Shown: positions 18,941-31,500 of the stretch, one piece after another
How the letters are laid out: every line of letters starts with the position of its first letter
Numbering within the stretch: the stretch's first letter is position 1
Assembly (NCBI GenBank): GCA_022414725.1
Contig: CM039462.1
Location: 72,627,837-72,691,836 of the forward strand
Direction: 5' to 3'
DNA: 64,000 bases
From: Microglena sp. YARC
Taxonomy: Eukaryota; Chlorophyta; Chlorophyceae; Chlamydomonadales; Chlamydomonadaceae
Made by a program: the position numbers and the translations under genes
The notes under the pieces: model-generated
Told to the model about the DNA's origin: nothing
Databases searched by the model: none
Seen by the model: the letters and a program-made list of their open reading frames with translations, nothing else

Positions 18941-21117
18941 CTTCTGCATAGCAAACCCATCAATTTGAGCCTGCAAGGAAGACAATTGCTTTGGAGTAAG
19001 GTGACCTGGAAGGGCCAGGTTAGCAGGCAACGGTGAAGGAAGCGTTGGTTCTGCACGACCAGGGACCCTTCGCAGGGCAGGGAACTTCGTCCAGCAACGG
19101 TCCTCCGAGTGACCATCCTTGTGGGGGCATGGTCCCCAGGTGCATTCCAGGCGCCTCTTGTTCGACCCAGAACCACCACCAGTCTTCTGCCGCCGCTGAA
19201 ATGCAGCATTAGCAGGAAACTGAGGAGCGGTCCGGGACCAACCAGGATGCCTGGAATCCGACTGAGGGAGCGCTATGTTAAGAATATCTAGCTGCCTATA
19301 TTCCTCTAGACAGGACCAGTACTCAACAGGTTGCTGGTTGTATATCAGGATACCATACTTAATCCGCAGCGTTTCGAACCGGGGCAGACTCGCACCTTGA
19401 ACTATAATGCCCATGGCGTGACGCTGAGTCTGCGGAAACCCAGCACTGCGCAGGTCAGTGCACATACCGCGAACCCGACGAAAGAAAGCGTCAACCTGCT
19501 CATGAGTGCCCATGGCCGAAGCATGATACTCCTTCAGCAAGAGAGGGACACGCGAGGCAAGGGCATCGGACTGCTGCCTCCGGATATGCAAAAAGATATC
19601 CCGAGGTGAAGCAAAGTCCCTATACACCTTGACTAGGGCATCCGTCATGTTGGCAAGCATCATGGATAAGATCATGAACTCTTGGCGGGGTAGGGTAAGC
19701 GCACTGAAACCCAACAGTGCAGGATCGACACTAGACTCACCATGAGAGGCCGAATTTCCAGCAGCAGGAGGAGCACACCGAGGAGCTAAAGACTCACGAA
19801 TCGCCAGAAAATACTCAGCAGCAAGACCAGCGTCATAAGCGCGCTGGTCATCTAAGTTCCTGATGAGATCTAGGGAACGCGCAACACGCACAATGAGCTC
19901 GAAATCAGGACGAACAGGACAGAAAGGGAGTGGCACCTTAACAAACTGGTAACCTCGCAGGTCACTGTTCCTACGCCCAACCCCTCCAGAGGTCACACCA
20001 TTAGCAGGAGGGTAGTTAATCCCTGGCATAACAGGTCCCAGAAAAGCCCGACACTCTAGACCTAGCTCAGAATAAGCCATCACACGCCTAGGCCTAGGGC
20101 GACCCTTGCTATCAACCATAGCCTGAGTGGCAGTCATATCCAGCCTACCGTACAGAGTGCGGTCCAAGGATTCCCCAGCATGTTGAGCTTGGCGGATAAG
20201 ACGGCATTCCTGCAGGGATAGACGCAGAGGATGTCCGCCATCGAGCAGATGCTCCCAGGAGTCGCATGACAGCGAAGGAGGCACATATGGCGGAGGGCCA
20301 GGAGCAGGGGGCTGCTCCACAGGCGGAGGGGGGGTGGAGGGGGCTCCTGCGAAGGGCCAGCAAAGGATGCGCGGCCAGCAGCAGCAGCAGAAGCCTCTCG
20401 AGCACGAGTATTGTAGCCAGACAGACCTCGGTCCGGAGGCAAGGTGAAAGACGCAGACTTCTGCATCAAAGACGGCCTGGCCACCTCCGGGTGGACAGGT
20501 GGAAGGGGCGCAAGCAGAGGCGCAGAGACTGGATCAGGCTTAAACTCCGGGGAAGGCGCAAGAGCAGGTGCCGACAGAGGCTCATACACAGGAGAGACGG
20601 TAGAATTGAACACTCGAGTAGCAGTGGAAGGAGTGACTCCACCGAAGTCACCACTCATAGCACTCTGCAGATCTTCATCACCATCATCAGAGTCATCAGC
20701 ATAGCCATCTGCACGGCGATGACGAGCAAGTTCTTGATAGTCGTAGTCAAAAACGGGCATCAGGAGGTGGAGGCGCCCCTGCGTACTGGATAATCTGAGT
20801 GGAAACACAGCAGAGTCGCATCAGAACGTCCTCAATCTCAGGAGAGAGACGTCGGACAGTAGCAGAAGGAGCCGTAAAGGTGGAGGATTGATTGGGGGGG
20901 GTCACTTCCACGATGGCGGAAGGACTCTCATGACGCTAGCAGAGGCAGCTGGTGCACAGACGTCTAGCCAATCATCAAGAGGACCCGGGTCCTCCTTAGG
21001 AAGGACACGGTCGCAGCCATTGCTTATAATGACACTGCGCATCCCGCGCGTCCAAGATTCTCCATTCTTGTCGTGGAGTTTCTCAAAATTAGCGGGAGGC
21101 CCTCGCGGAAGTTGCAT
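18938..21117 (-). CDS. gag: copia gag, copy 1 (three 1-bp frameshifts)
   Basis: The ATG at 21117 starts MQLPRGPPANFEKLHDKNGE. An N-terminal ~230 residues are acidic and then Pro/Ala-rich and probably disordered. A capsid-like core follows (RRVMAYSELGLECRAFLG, then DFELIVRVARSLDLIRNLDD, then FFRRVRGMCTDLRSAGFPQT), ending in a basic linker and a zinc knuckle at about 19091-19150: CTWGPCPHKDGHSEDRC, i.e. C-x4-C-x5-H-x4-C rather than the canonical C-x2-C-x4-H-x4-C. The expected length is about 726 aa. Comparison with copy 2 shows single-base length changes near 20937, 20750 and 20333. The last codons are ATG CAG AAG followed by TAG. Confidence 0.9.
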
Positions 21118-21154
21118 CGCAAAGCAGTGGTAGTAAATGAGGGACCGTATAACC

Positions 21155-21456
21155 TATCAGCTTGGATAACACTCCGGAGAGTGGACTTAGTGTGTGCAGC
21201 ACGCCAATCTATAAATGCGGAGACGAGAATAATTATTACAAAAGATAGTGGAACCATAAAGGGACACCAGCGGAGGAAAGGGGGGCGGTAGCCTGGAACC
21301 TGATCAGGGTACAGGTTAGACAGCGCGTGTCAGAAGAACCGATGACGCAGTCAACAGTAAGCTGACATAGTACTGTCAGGACCGATAGTTCTAAGGAAGT
21401 ACATAAGTAGTCACCAAGTCATAAAACGCGTGAGAGCACCGCAATTCATGCTGACA
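21155..21456 (-). repeat. 5' LTR of copia copy 1
   Basis: 302 bp, same sequence as the 3' LTR at 14594-14895. Both LTRs of this copy have GGTCCTGACAG (element orientation) where both LTRs of copy 2 have GGTCCAGACAG. Confidence 0.95.
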
Positions 21457-24400
21457 ACGTGGAAATTGAGCATATGCTGACCTTCGACCTGCGGAATTGA
21501 TAACTGGTGCACTTCCGACCCCCGTCTCAGCCAAAGTGACTTGCTATTTATAGCTATCTAAGTACCCATCGTTCCTTCTGCGGAGCTGCGAAGCTACACA
21601 AGTAAGAACTAACTCGCTAACCAAGAAGGTGACACTACCCTGAGAAGCTGCAGAGCTTCGACCAACGCAGCTTTCAGATTCGTGCTTCGACCTAGGGGGC
21701 AGCGGCGTTGCACAATGGTAGCCACTTATCTCCATTCTCCATGGCCAGGCGCAACTCTAGGCCCAGCCATTCCAAATCATGGGCAGAGCGGCTATTGAGA
21801 CCCTATGCTCACCCACGGTATTCTCCCAAAGCACATGCCACATGCGCTCCCTAACTGCGCTAACTTTCGTGTCATACCCACACAACGCATAACCACCCGG
21901 CCAGCCCAATGCATGCCGACCCACGCTACAGGCATCCACCCCGACACACCCGACCACCCACCCGCGTCGGGTGCAGCCCAGACCTGAACGGCTCATACTG
22001 CCCAGCCCACACATGCAACACCTTCTCAAAATCCCCTAAAATTAATCCGACCTCTGGTCGATCTCATTTTTCTGCATCAAATTATTGCAACTGAAGCCAA
22101 CCTTCATGTATGCTCTGCATGACAGTAAAAGCACGTTCAAGACTGCTTTAAACAGCAACACTGCAAAATGTCCATTGTTTGTTTGTTTGTTACTTTGTTG
22201 TTACTTTGTTACTTTGATTACTTGAAAGCAACAAGGCTACAACATAAGTACATATCTGACCGCCGTACATAAGCTTATAATTCCAAAAACCAAACAGCTC
22301 AGGGGGCGGTCAATATAGTTACCGCCCCTCAATGTAGGAGAGACTCAAGAGTTACACCGAGTCACACAAACTCAAAAACTTGTCAAAAACTAGTGTCAAA
22401 ACTAGCGTCACGTGAGTGTAATAAAAACGAGTAACCGGGTGAAGAGCCATTTAGCCCTGAAGGGTTCGCGTAGAAAGAACCGTCCTTCACAAGCCAACTG
22501 TCCATGCAACATGCAACATGCAACATTCGCGTTTCCGTCCGACCCTGAGCCATCGCCTGCAAACTCCCATCGCGGCCGGACCTGCTACTTGCGCGCAACG
22601 TGCAAATTGCGCAAATGCTAACTTCGAAAACTACGCAATTGAATTGAACTGGTGCTCTTCCAACCTCTGAATCTGCCAATCTTGTTATTAATAGCATGCC
22701 TTAGTACTGATCATTCGTTCTGCAGACCTGCGAAGCTTCAAAATTAATTACTATCTGCCCAAGTGGGTAACACCACCCTGCGAACCCGTGGAGCCTGGAC
22801 CAGCGCAGCTTTGAGCTACGTGCTCTGACCTAGGGGGTATCGCCTGCAACCTGCTGGACTTGCTACTTGCGAACGTGGAAATTGAGCATATGCTGACCTT
22901 CGACCTGCGGAATTGATAACTGGTGCACTTCCGACCCCCGTCTCTGCCAAAGTGACTTGCTATTTTATAGCTACCTAAGTACCCATCGTTCCTTCTGCGG
23001 AGCTGCGAAGCTACACAAGTAAGAACTAACTCGCTACCCAAGAAGGTGACACTACCCTGAGAAGCTGCTGAGCTTCGACCAACGCAGCTTTCAGATTCGT
23101 GCTTCGACCTAGGGGGCAGCGGCGTTGCACAATGGTAGCCACTTATCTCCATTCTCCATGGCCAGGCGCAACTCTAGGCCCAGCCATTCCAAATCATGGG
23201 CAGAGCGGCTATTGAGACCCTATGCTGACCTATTCTCCCAAAGCACATGCCACATGCGCTCTCAAACCGCGCTACATTCGTGTCATACCCACACAACGCA
23301 TAACCACCCGGCCAGCCCATTGCATGCCGACCCACGCTACAGGTGTCCACCCCGACACACCCCAACCCCCCGCGTCGGGTGCAGCCAGACCTGAACGGCT
23401 CAGTGCCCAGCCACACAAGCAACACCGTGTCAAAAATCCCTAAAATCAACCCGACATCTGATTGGTCTCATTTTTTTGCATCAAATTCTTACAATTACAG
23501 CCAACCTTCATGTATGCTTTGCATGACAGCATAGGCACGTTCAATACTGCTTTAAAATGGCAACCCTGCAAAATGTCCCTTATTTGTTTGTTTGTTACGC
23601 TTATTATAGCGAGTCTATTAGCAACAAGGCTACAACATAAGTACATAAGTGACCGCCCATACATAAGCTTATAATTCCAAAAACCAACAGCTCAGGGGCG
23701 GTCAATATAGTTACCGCCCTCAATGTAGGAGAGACTCAAGAGTTACACCGAGTCACACAAACTCAAAACTTGTCAAAAAGGGGGCCGACCAACTAGCGTC
23801 ACGTGAGTGTAACAAAAACGAGTAACCGGATGCGGAGTCGTGGGGAACCTAAAGGGTTCGCGTCCGCCGCAAGCCAACTGTCCATGCGACATTCGCGTTT
23901 CCGTCCGACCCTGAGCCATCGCCTGCAAACTCCCATCGCGGCTGGACCTGTTACTTGCGCGCAACGTGCAAATTGCGCAAATGCTAACTTTGAACTTCCA
24001 ACTACGCAACGTGCAAGTTCCAACTACTCAACGTGCAAGTTCCAATTACGCAATTCAATTGAACTGGTGCTCTTCCAACCTCTGAATCTGCTAAGGTGAC
24101 TTGCTAGTAATAGCCTGCCTCATACTTCGCTTTCGTCATGCAGACCTGCGAAGCTTCAAAATTAATCACTATCTACCCAAGTGGGTAACACCCCCTGCGA
24201 ACCTGTGGAGCTTGGACCAGCGCAGCTTCGACCTTCGTGCTCTGACCTAGGGGGCCATCGCCTGCAACCTGCCGGACGTGCTACTTGCGAACGTGGAAAG
24301 TGTGCAAATGCTGACCTTCGAAACTGCGCAATTGAATTGAACTGGTGCTCTTCCAACCTCTGAATCTGCCAATCTTGCTATTAATAGCATACCTCAGTAC

Positions 24401-24712
24401 TGATCATTCGTTCTGCAGACCTGCGAAGCTTCAAAATTAATTACTATCTGCCCAAGTGGGTAACACCACCCTGCGAACCTGTGGAGTTTGGACCAGCGCA
24501 GCTTTGAGCTACGTGCTCTGACCTAGGGGGGCATCGCCTGCAACCTGCTGGACGTGCTACTTGCGGACGTGGAAATTGAGCATATGCTGACCTTCGACCT
24601 GCGGAATTGATAACTGGTGCACTTCCGACCCCCGTCTCAGCCAAAGTGACTTGCTATTTATAGCTATCTAAGTACCCATCGTTCCTTCTGCGGAGCTGCG
24701 AAGCTACACAAG

Positions 24713-24872
24713 TAAGAACTAACTCGCTAACCAAGAAGGTGACACTACCTGAGAACACTAACTCGCTAACCAAGAAGGTGACACTACCTGAAAACACTGA
24801 ACTAACTCGCTAACCAAGAAGGTGACACTACCTGAGAACACTAACTCGCTAACCAAGAAGGTGACACTACCT
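24713..24872. repeat. local 40-bp tandem expansion inside one B half
   Basis: Four consecutive copies of a ~37-43-bp unit, CTAACTCGCTAACCAAGAAG then GTGACACTACCTGA, occur where all other B halves have one. The copies differ at GAGAACA/GAAAACACTGA. This explains the +120 bp of this half. Confidence 0.95.
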
Positions 24873-25532
24873 GAGAAGCTGCAGAGCTTCGACCAACGCA
24901 GCTTTCAGATTCGTGCTTCGACCTAGGGGGCAGCGGCGTTGCACAATGGTAGCCACTTATCTCCATTCTCCATGGCCAGGCGCAACTCTAGGCCCAGCCA
25001 TTCCAAATCATGGGCAGAGCGGCTATTGAGACCCTATGCTCACCCACGGTTTTCTCCCAAAGCACATGCCACATGCGCTCCCTAACTGCGCTACTTTCGT
25101 GTCATACCCACACAACGCATAACCACCCGGCCAGCCCAATGCATGCCGACCCACGCTACAGGCATCCACCCCGACACACCCGACCACCCACCCGCGTCGG
25201 GTGCAGCCCAGACCTGAACGGCTCATACTGCCCAGCCCACACATGCAACACCTTCTCAAATCCCCTAAAATTAATCCGACCTCTGGTCGATCTCATTTTT
25301 CTGCATCAAATTATTGCAACTGAAGCCAACCTTCATGTATGCTCTGCATGACAGTAAAAGCACGTTCAAGACTGCTTTAAACAGCAACACTGCAAAATGT
25401 CCATTGTTTGTTTGTTTGTTACTTTGTTGTTACTTTGTTACTTTGATTACTTGAAAGCAACAAGGCTACAACATAAGTACATATCTGACCGCCCGTACAT
25501 AAGCTTATAATTCCAAAAACCAACAGCTCAGG

Positions 25533-25556
25533 GGGCGGTCAATATAGTTACCGCCC
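25533..25556. other. representative half-unit boundary hairpin of the satellite
   Basis: GGGCGGT (25533-25539), loop CAATATAGTT, ACCGCCC (25550-25556). An upstream GACCGCCC about 50 bp earlier can pair with the same GGGCGGTC octamer, so two mutually exclusive stems exist. The arrangement recurs at all of the roughly 17 half-unit boundaries in the window (for example near 13718, 22304, 30036, 44390, 57941 and 61048). Confidence 0.9.
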
Positions 25557-28500
25557 TCAATGTAGGAGAGACTCAGAGTTACACCGAGTCACACAAACTC
25601 AAAAACTTGTCAAAAACTAGTGTCAAAACTAGCGTCACGTGAGTGTAATAAAAACGAGTAACCGGGTGAAGAGCCATTTAGCCCTGAAGGGTTCGCGTAG
25701 AAAGAACCGTCCTTCACAAGCCAACTGTCCATGCAACATGCAACATGCAACATTCGCGTTTCCGTCCGACCCTGAGCCATCGCCTGCAAACTCCCATCGC
25801 GGCCGGACCTGCTACTTGCGCGCAACGTGCAAATTGCGCAAATGTAACTTCGAACTACGCAATTGAATTGAACTGGTGCTCTTCCAACCTCTGAATCTGC
25901 CAATCTTGTTATTAATAGCATGCCTTAGTACTGATCATTCGTTCTGCAGACCTGCGAAGCTTCAAAATTAATTACTATCTGCCCAAGTGGGTAACACCAC
26001 CCTGCGAACCCGTGGAGCCTGGACCAGCGCAGCTTTGAGCTACGTGCTCTGACCTAGGGGGGTATCGCCTACAACCTGCTGGACTTGCTACTTGCGAACG
26101 TGGAAATTGAGCATATGCTGACCTTCGACCTGCGGAATTGATAACTGGTGCACTTCCGACCCCGTCTCTGCCAAAGTGACTTGCTATTTATAGCTACCTA
26201 AGTACCCATCGTTCCTTCTGCGGAGCTGCGAAGCTACACAAGTAAGAACTAACTCGCTACCCAAGAAGGTGACACTACCCTGAGAAGCTGCTGAGCTTCG
26301 ACCAACGCAGCTTTCAGATTCGTGCTTCGACCTAGGGGGCAGCGGCGTTGCACAATGGTAGCCACTTATCTCCATTCTCCATGGCCAGGCGCAACTCTAG
26401 GCCCAGCCATTCCAAATCATGGGCAGAGCGGCTATTGAGACCCTATGCTGACCTATTCTCCCAAAGCACATGCCACATGCGCTCTCAAACCGCGCTACAT
26501 TCGTGTCATACCCACACAACGCACAACCCACCCGGCAGCCCATTGCATGCCGACCCACGCTACAGGTGTCCACCCCGACACACCCAACCCCCCGCGTCGG
26601 GTGCAGCCCATACCTGAACGGCTCAGTGCCCAGCCCACACAAGCAACACCGTGTCAAAAATCCCTAAAATCAACCCGACATCTGATTGGTCTCATTTTTT
26701 TTGCATCAAAATTCTTACAACTACAGCCAACCTTCATGTATGCTTTGCATGACAGCATAGGCACGTTCAATACTGCTTTAAAATGGCAACCCTGCAAAAT
26801 GTCCCTTATTTGTTTGTTTGTTACGCTTATTATAGCGAGTCTATTAGCAACAAGGCTACAACATAAGTACATAAGTGACCGCCCATACATAAGCTTATAA
26901 TTCCAAAAACCAACAGCTCAGGGGGCGGTCAATATAGTTACCGCCCTCAATGTAGGAGAGACTCAAGAGTTACACCGAGTCACACAAACTCAAAACTTGT
27001 CAAAAAGGGGGCCGACCAACTAGCGTCACGTGAGTGTAACAAAAAACGAGTAACCGGATGCGGAGTCGTGGGGAACCTAAAGGGTTCGCGTCCCGCCGCA
27101 AGCCAACTGTCCATGCGACATTCGCGTTTCCGTCCGACCCTGAGCCATCGCCTGCAAACTCCCATCGCGGCTGGACCTGTTACTTGCGCGCAACGTGCAA
27201 ATTGCGCAAATGCTAACTTTGAACTTCCAACTACGCAACGTGCAAGTTCCAACTACTCAACGTGCAAGTTCCAATTACGCAATTCAATTGAACTTGGTGC
27301 TCTTCCAACCTCTGAATCTGCTAAGGTGACTTGCTAGTAATAGCCTGCCTCAGTACTTCGCTTTCGTCATGCAGACCTGCGAAGCTTCAAAATTAATCAC
27401 TATCTACCCAAGTGGGTAACACCCCCCTGCGAACCTGTGGAGCTTGGACCAGCGCAGCTTCGACCTTCGTGCTCTGACCTAGGGGGCCATCGCCTGCAAC
27501 CTGCTGGACGTGCTACTTGCGAACGTGGAAATTGTGCAAATGCTGACCTTCGAACTGCGCAATTGAATTGAACTGGTGCTCTTCCAACCTCTGAATCTGC
27601 CAATCTTGCTATTAATAGCATACCTCAGTACTGATCATTCGTTCTGCAGACCTGCGAAGCTTCAAAATTAATTACTATCTGCCCAAGTGGGTAACACCAC
27701 CCTGCGAACCTGTGGAGTTTGGACCAGCGCAGCTTTGAGCTACGTGCTCTGACCTAGGGGGGCATCGCCTGCAACCTGCTGGACGTGCTACTTGCGGACG
27801 TGGAAATTGAGCATATGCTGACCTTCGACCTGCGGAATTGATAACTGGTGCACTTCCGACCCCCGTCTCAGCCAAAGTGACTTGCTATTTATAGCTATCT
27901 AAGTACCCATCGTTCCTTTCTGCGGAGCTGCGAAGCTACACAAGTAAGAACTAACTCGCTAACCAAGAAGGTGACACTGCCCTGAGAAGCTGCAGAGCTT
28001 CGACCAACGCAGCTTTCAGATTCGTGCTTCGACCTAGGGGGCAGCGGCGTTGCACAATGGTAGCCACTTATCTCCATTCTCAGGGCCAGGCGCAACTCTA
28101 GGCCCAGCCATTCCAAATCATGGGCAGAGCGGCTATTGAGACCCTATGCTCACCCACGGTATTCTCCCAAAGCACATGCCACATGCGCTCCCTAACTGCG
28201 CTACTTTCGTGTCATACCCACACAACGCATAACCACCCGGCCAGCCCAATGCATGCCGACCCACGCTACAGGTGTCCACCCCGACACACCCGACCACCCA
28301 CCCGCGTCGGGTGCAGCCCAGACCTGAACGGCTCATACTGCCAGCCCACACATGCAACACCTTCTCAAAATCCCCTAAAATTAATCCGACCTCTGGTCGA
28401 TCTCATTTTTCTGCATCAAATTATTGCAACTGAAGCCAACCTTCATGTATGCTCTGCATGACAGTAAAAGCACGTTCAAGACTGCTTTAAACAGCAACAC

Positions 28501-31500
28501 TGCAAAATGTCCATTGTTTGTTTGTTTGTTACTTTGTTGTTACTTTGTTACTTTGATTACTTGAAAGCAACAAGGCTACAACATAAGTACATATCTGACC
28601 GCCGTACATAAGCTTATAATTCCAAAAACCAACAGCTCAGGGGGCGGTCAATATAGTTACCGCCCTCAATGTAGGAGAGACTCAAGAGTTACACCGAGTC
28701 ACACAAACTCAAAAACTTGTCAAAAACTAGTGTCAAAACTAGCGTCACGTGAGTGTAATAAAAACGAGTAACCGGGTGAAGAGCCATTTAGCCCTGAAGG
28801 GTTCGCGTAGAAAGAACGTCCTTCACAAGCCAAACTGTCCATGCAACATGCAACATGCAACATTCGCGTTTCCGTCCGACCCTGAGCCATCGCCTGCAAA
28901 CTCCCATCGCGGCCGGACCTGCTACTTGCGCGCAACGTGCAAATTGCGCAAAATGCTAACTTCGAACTACGCAATTGAATTGAACTGGTGCTCTTCCAAC
29001 CTCTGAATCTGCCAATCTTGTTATTAATAGCATGCCTTAGTACTGATCATTCGTTCTGCAGACCTGCGAAGCTTCAAAATTAATTACTATCTGCCCAAGT
29101 GGGTAACACCACCCTGCGAACCCGTGGAGCCTGGACCAGCGCAGCTTTGAGCTACGTGCTCTGACCTAGGGGGTATCGCCTACAACCTGCTGGACTTGCT
29201 ACTTGCGAACGTGGAAATTGAGCATATGCTGACCTTCGACCTGCGGAATTGATAACTGGTGCACTTCCGACCCCCGTCTCTGCCAAAGTGACTTGCTATT
29301 TATAGCTACCTAAGTACCCATCGTTCCTTCTGCGGAGCTGCGAAGCTACACAAGTAAGAACTAACTCGCTACCCAAGAAGGTGACACTACCCTGAGAAGC
29401 TGCTGAGCTTCGACCAACGCAGCTTTCAGATTCGTGCTTCGACCTAGGGGGCAGCGGCGTTGCACAATGGTAGCCACTTATCTCCATTCTCCATGGCCAG
29501 GCGCAAACTCTAGGCCCAGCCATTCCAAATCATGGGCAGAGCGGCTATTGAGACCCTATGCTGACCTATTCTCCCAAAGCACATGCCACATGCGCTCTCA
29601 AACCGCGCTACATTCGTGTCATACCCACACAACGCACAACCACCCGGCCAGCCCATTGCATGCCGACCCACGCTACAGGTGTCCACCCCGACACACCCCA
29701 ACCCCCCGCGTCGGGTGCAGCCCATACCTGAACGGCTCAGTGCCCAGCCCACACAAGCAACACCGTGTCAAAAATCCCTAAAATCAACCCGACATCTGAT
29801 TGGTCTCATTTTTTTTGCATCAAATTCTTACAACTACAGCCAACCTTCATGTATGCTTTGCATGACAGCATAGGCACGTTCAATACTGCTTTAAAATGGC
29901 AACCCTGCAAAATGTCCCTTATTTGTTTGTTTGTTACGCTTATTATAGCGAGTCTATTAGCAACAAGGCTACAACATAAGTACATAAGTGACCGCCCATA
30001 CATAAGCTTATAATTCCAAAAACCAACAGCTCAGGGGGCGGTCAATATAGTTACCGCCCTCAATGTAGGAGAGACTCAAGAGTTACACCGAGTCACACAA
30101 ACTCAAAACTTGTCAAAAAGGGGGCCGACCAACTAGCGTCACGTGAGTGTAACAAAAACGAGTAACCGGATGCGGAGTCGTGGGGAACCTAAAGGGTTCG
30201 CGTCCGCGCAAGCCAACTGTCCATGCGACATTCGCGTTTCCGTCCGACCCTGAGCCATCGCCTGCAAAACTCCCATCGCGGCTGGACCTGTTACTTGCGC
30301 GCAACGTGCAAATTGCGCAAATGCTAACTTTGAACTTCCAACTACGCAACGTGCAAGTTCCAACTACTCAACGTGCAAGTTCCAATTACGCAATTCAATT
30401 GAACTGGTGCTCTTCCAACCTCTGAATCTGCTAAGGTGACTTGCTAGTAATAGCCTGCCTCAGTACTTCGCTTTCGTCATGCAGACCTGCGAAGCTTCAA
30501 AATTAATCACTATCTACCCAAGTGGGTAACACCCCCCTGCGAACCTGTGGAGCTTGGACCAGCGCAGCTTCGACCTTCGTGCTCTGACCTAGGGGGCCAT
30601 CGCCTGCAACCTGCTGGACGTGCTACTTGCGAACGTGGAAATTGTGCAAATGCTGACCTTCGAACTGCGCAATTGAATTGAAACTGGTGCTCTTCCAACC
30701 TCTGAATCTGCCAATCTTGCTATTAATAGCATACCTCAGTACTGATCATTCGTTCTGCAGACCTGCGAAGCTTCAAATTAATTACTATCTGCCCAAGTGG
30801 GTAACACCACCCTGCGAACCTGTGGAGTTTGGACCAGCGCAGCTTTGAGCTACGTGCTCTGACCTAGGGGGCATCGCCTGCAACCTGCTGGACGTGCTAC
30901 TTGCGGACGTGGAAATTGAGCATATGCTGACCTTCGACCTGCGGAATTGATAACTGGTGCACTTCCGACCCCCGTCTCAGCCAAAGTGACTTGCTATTTA
31001 TAGCTATCTAAGTACCCATCGTTCCTTCTGCGGAGCTGCGAAGCTACACAAGTAAGAACTAACTCGCTAACCAAGAAGGTGACACTGCCCTGAGAAGCTG
31101 CAGAGCTTCGACCAACGCAGCTTTCAGATTCGTGCTTCGACCTAGGGGGCAGCGGCGTTGCACAATGGTAGCCACTTATCTCCATTCTCAGGGCCAGGCG
31201 CAACTCTAGGCCCAGCCATTCCAAATCATGGGCAGAGCGGCTATTGAGACCCTATGCTCACCCACGGTATTCTCCCAAAGCACATGCCACATGCGCTCCC
31301 TAACTGCGCTACTTTCGTGTCATACCCACACAACGCATAACCACCGGCCAGCCCAATGCATGCCGACCCACGCTACAGGTGTCCACCCCGACACACCCGA
31401 CCACCCACCCGCGTCGGGTGCAGCCCAGACCTGAACGGCTCATACTGCCCAGCCCACACATGCAACACCTTCTCAAAATCCCCTAAAATTAATCCGACCT

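Larger units (their letters stand above)
14594..21456 (-). mobile_element. Ty1/copia LTR retrotransposon, copy 1 (6,863 bp)
   Basis: A complete element on the minus strand: two 302-bp LTRs, gag, pol in the copia order (protease, integrase, RT, RNase H) and a 5-bp target-site duplication ACGTG at 14589-14593 and 21457-21461. The pre-insertion satellite sequence (GCGGACGTGGAAATTGAG) is intact in neighbouring units, which confirms the exact ends. The LTRs begin TGTCAGC and end GCTGATA in element orientation. The two LTRs look identical, so the insertion is recent. Only 36-37 bp separate the 5' LTR from the gag ATG. The sequence after the 5' LTR (GGTTATACGGTCC) is not the usual TGG-starting primer-binding site. 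Confidence 0.97.

Noticed and set aside
16412..20793. Plus-strand frames inside copia copy 1 and minus-strand frames inside copy 2
   Set aside because: They are antisense shadows of gag and pol.
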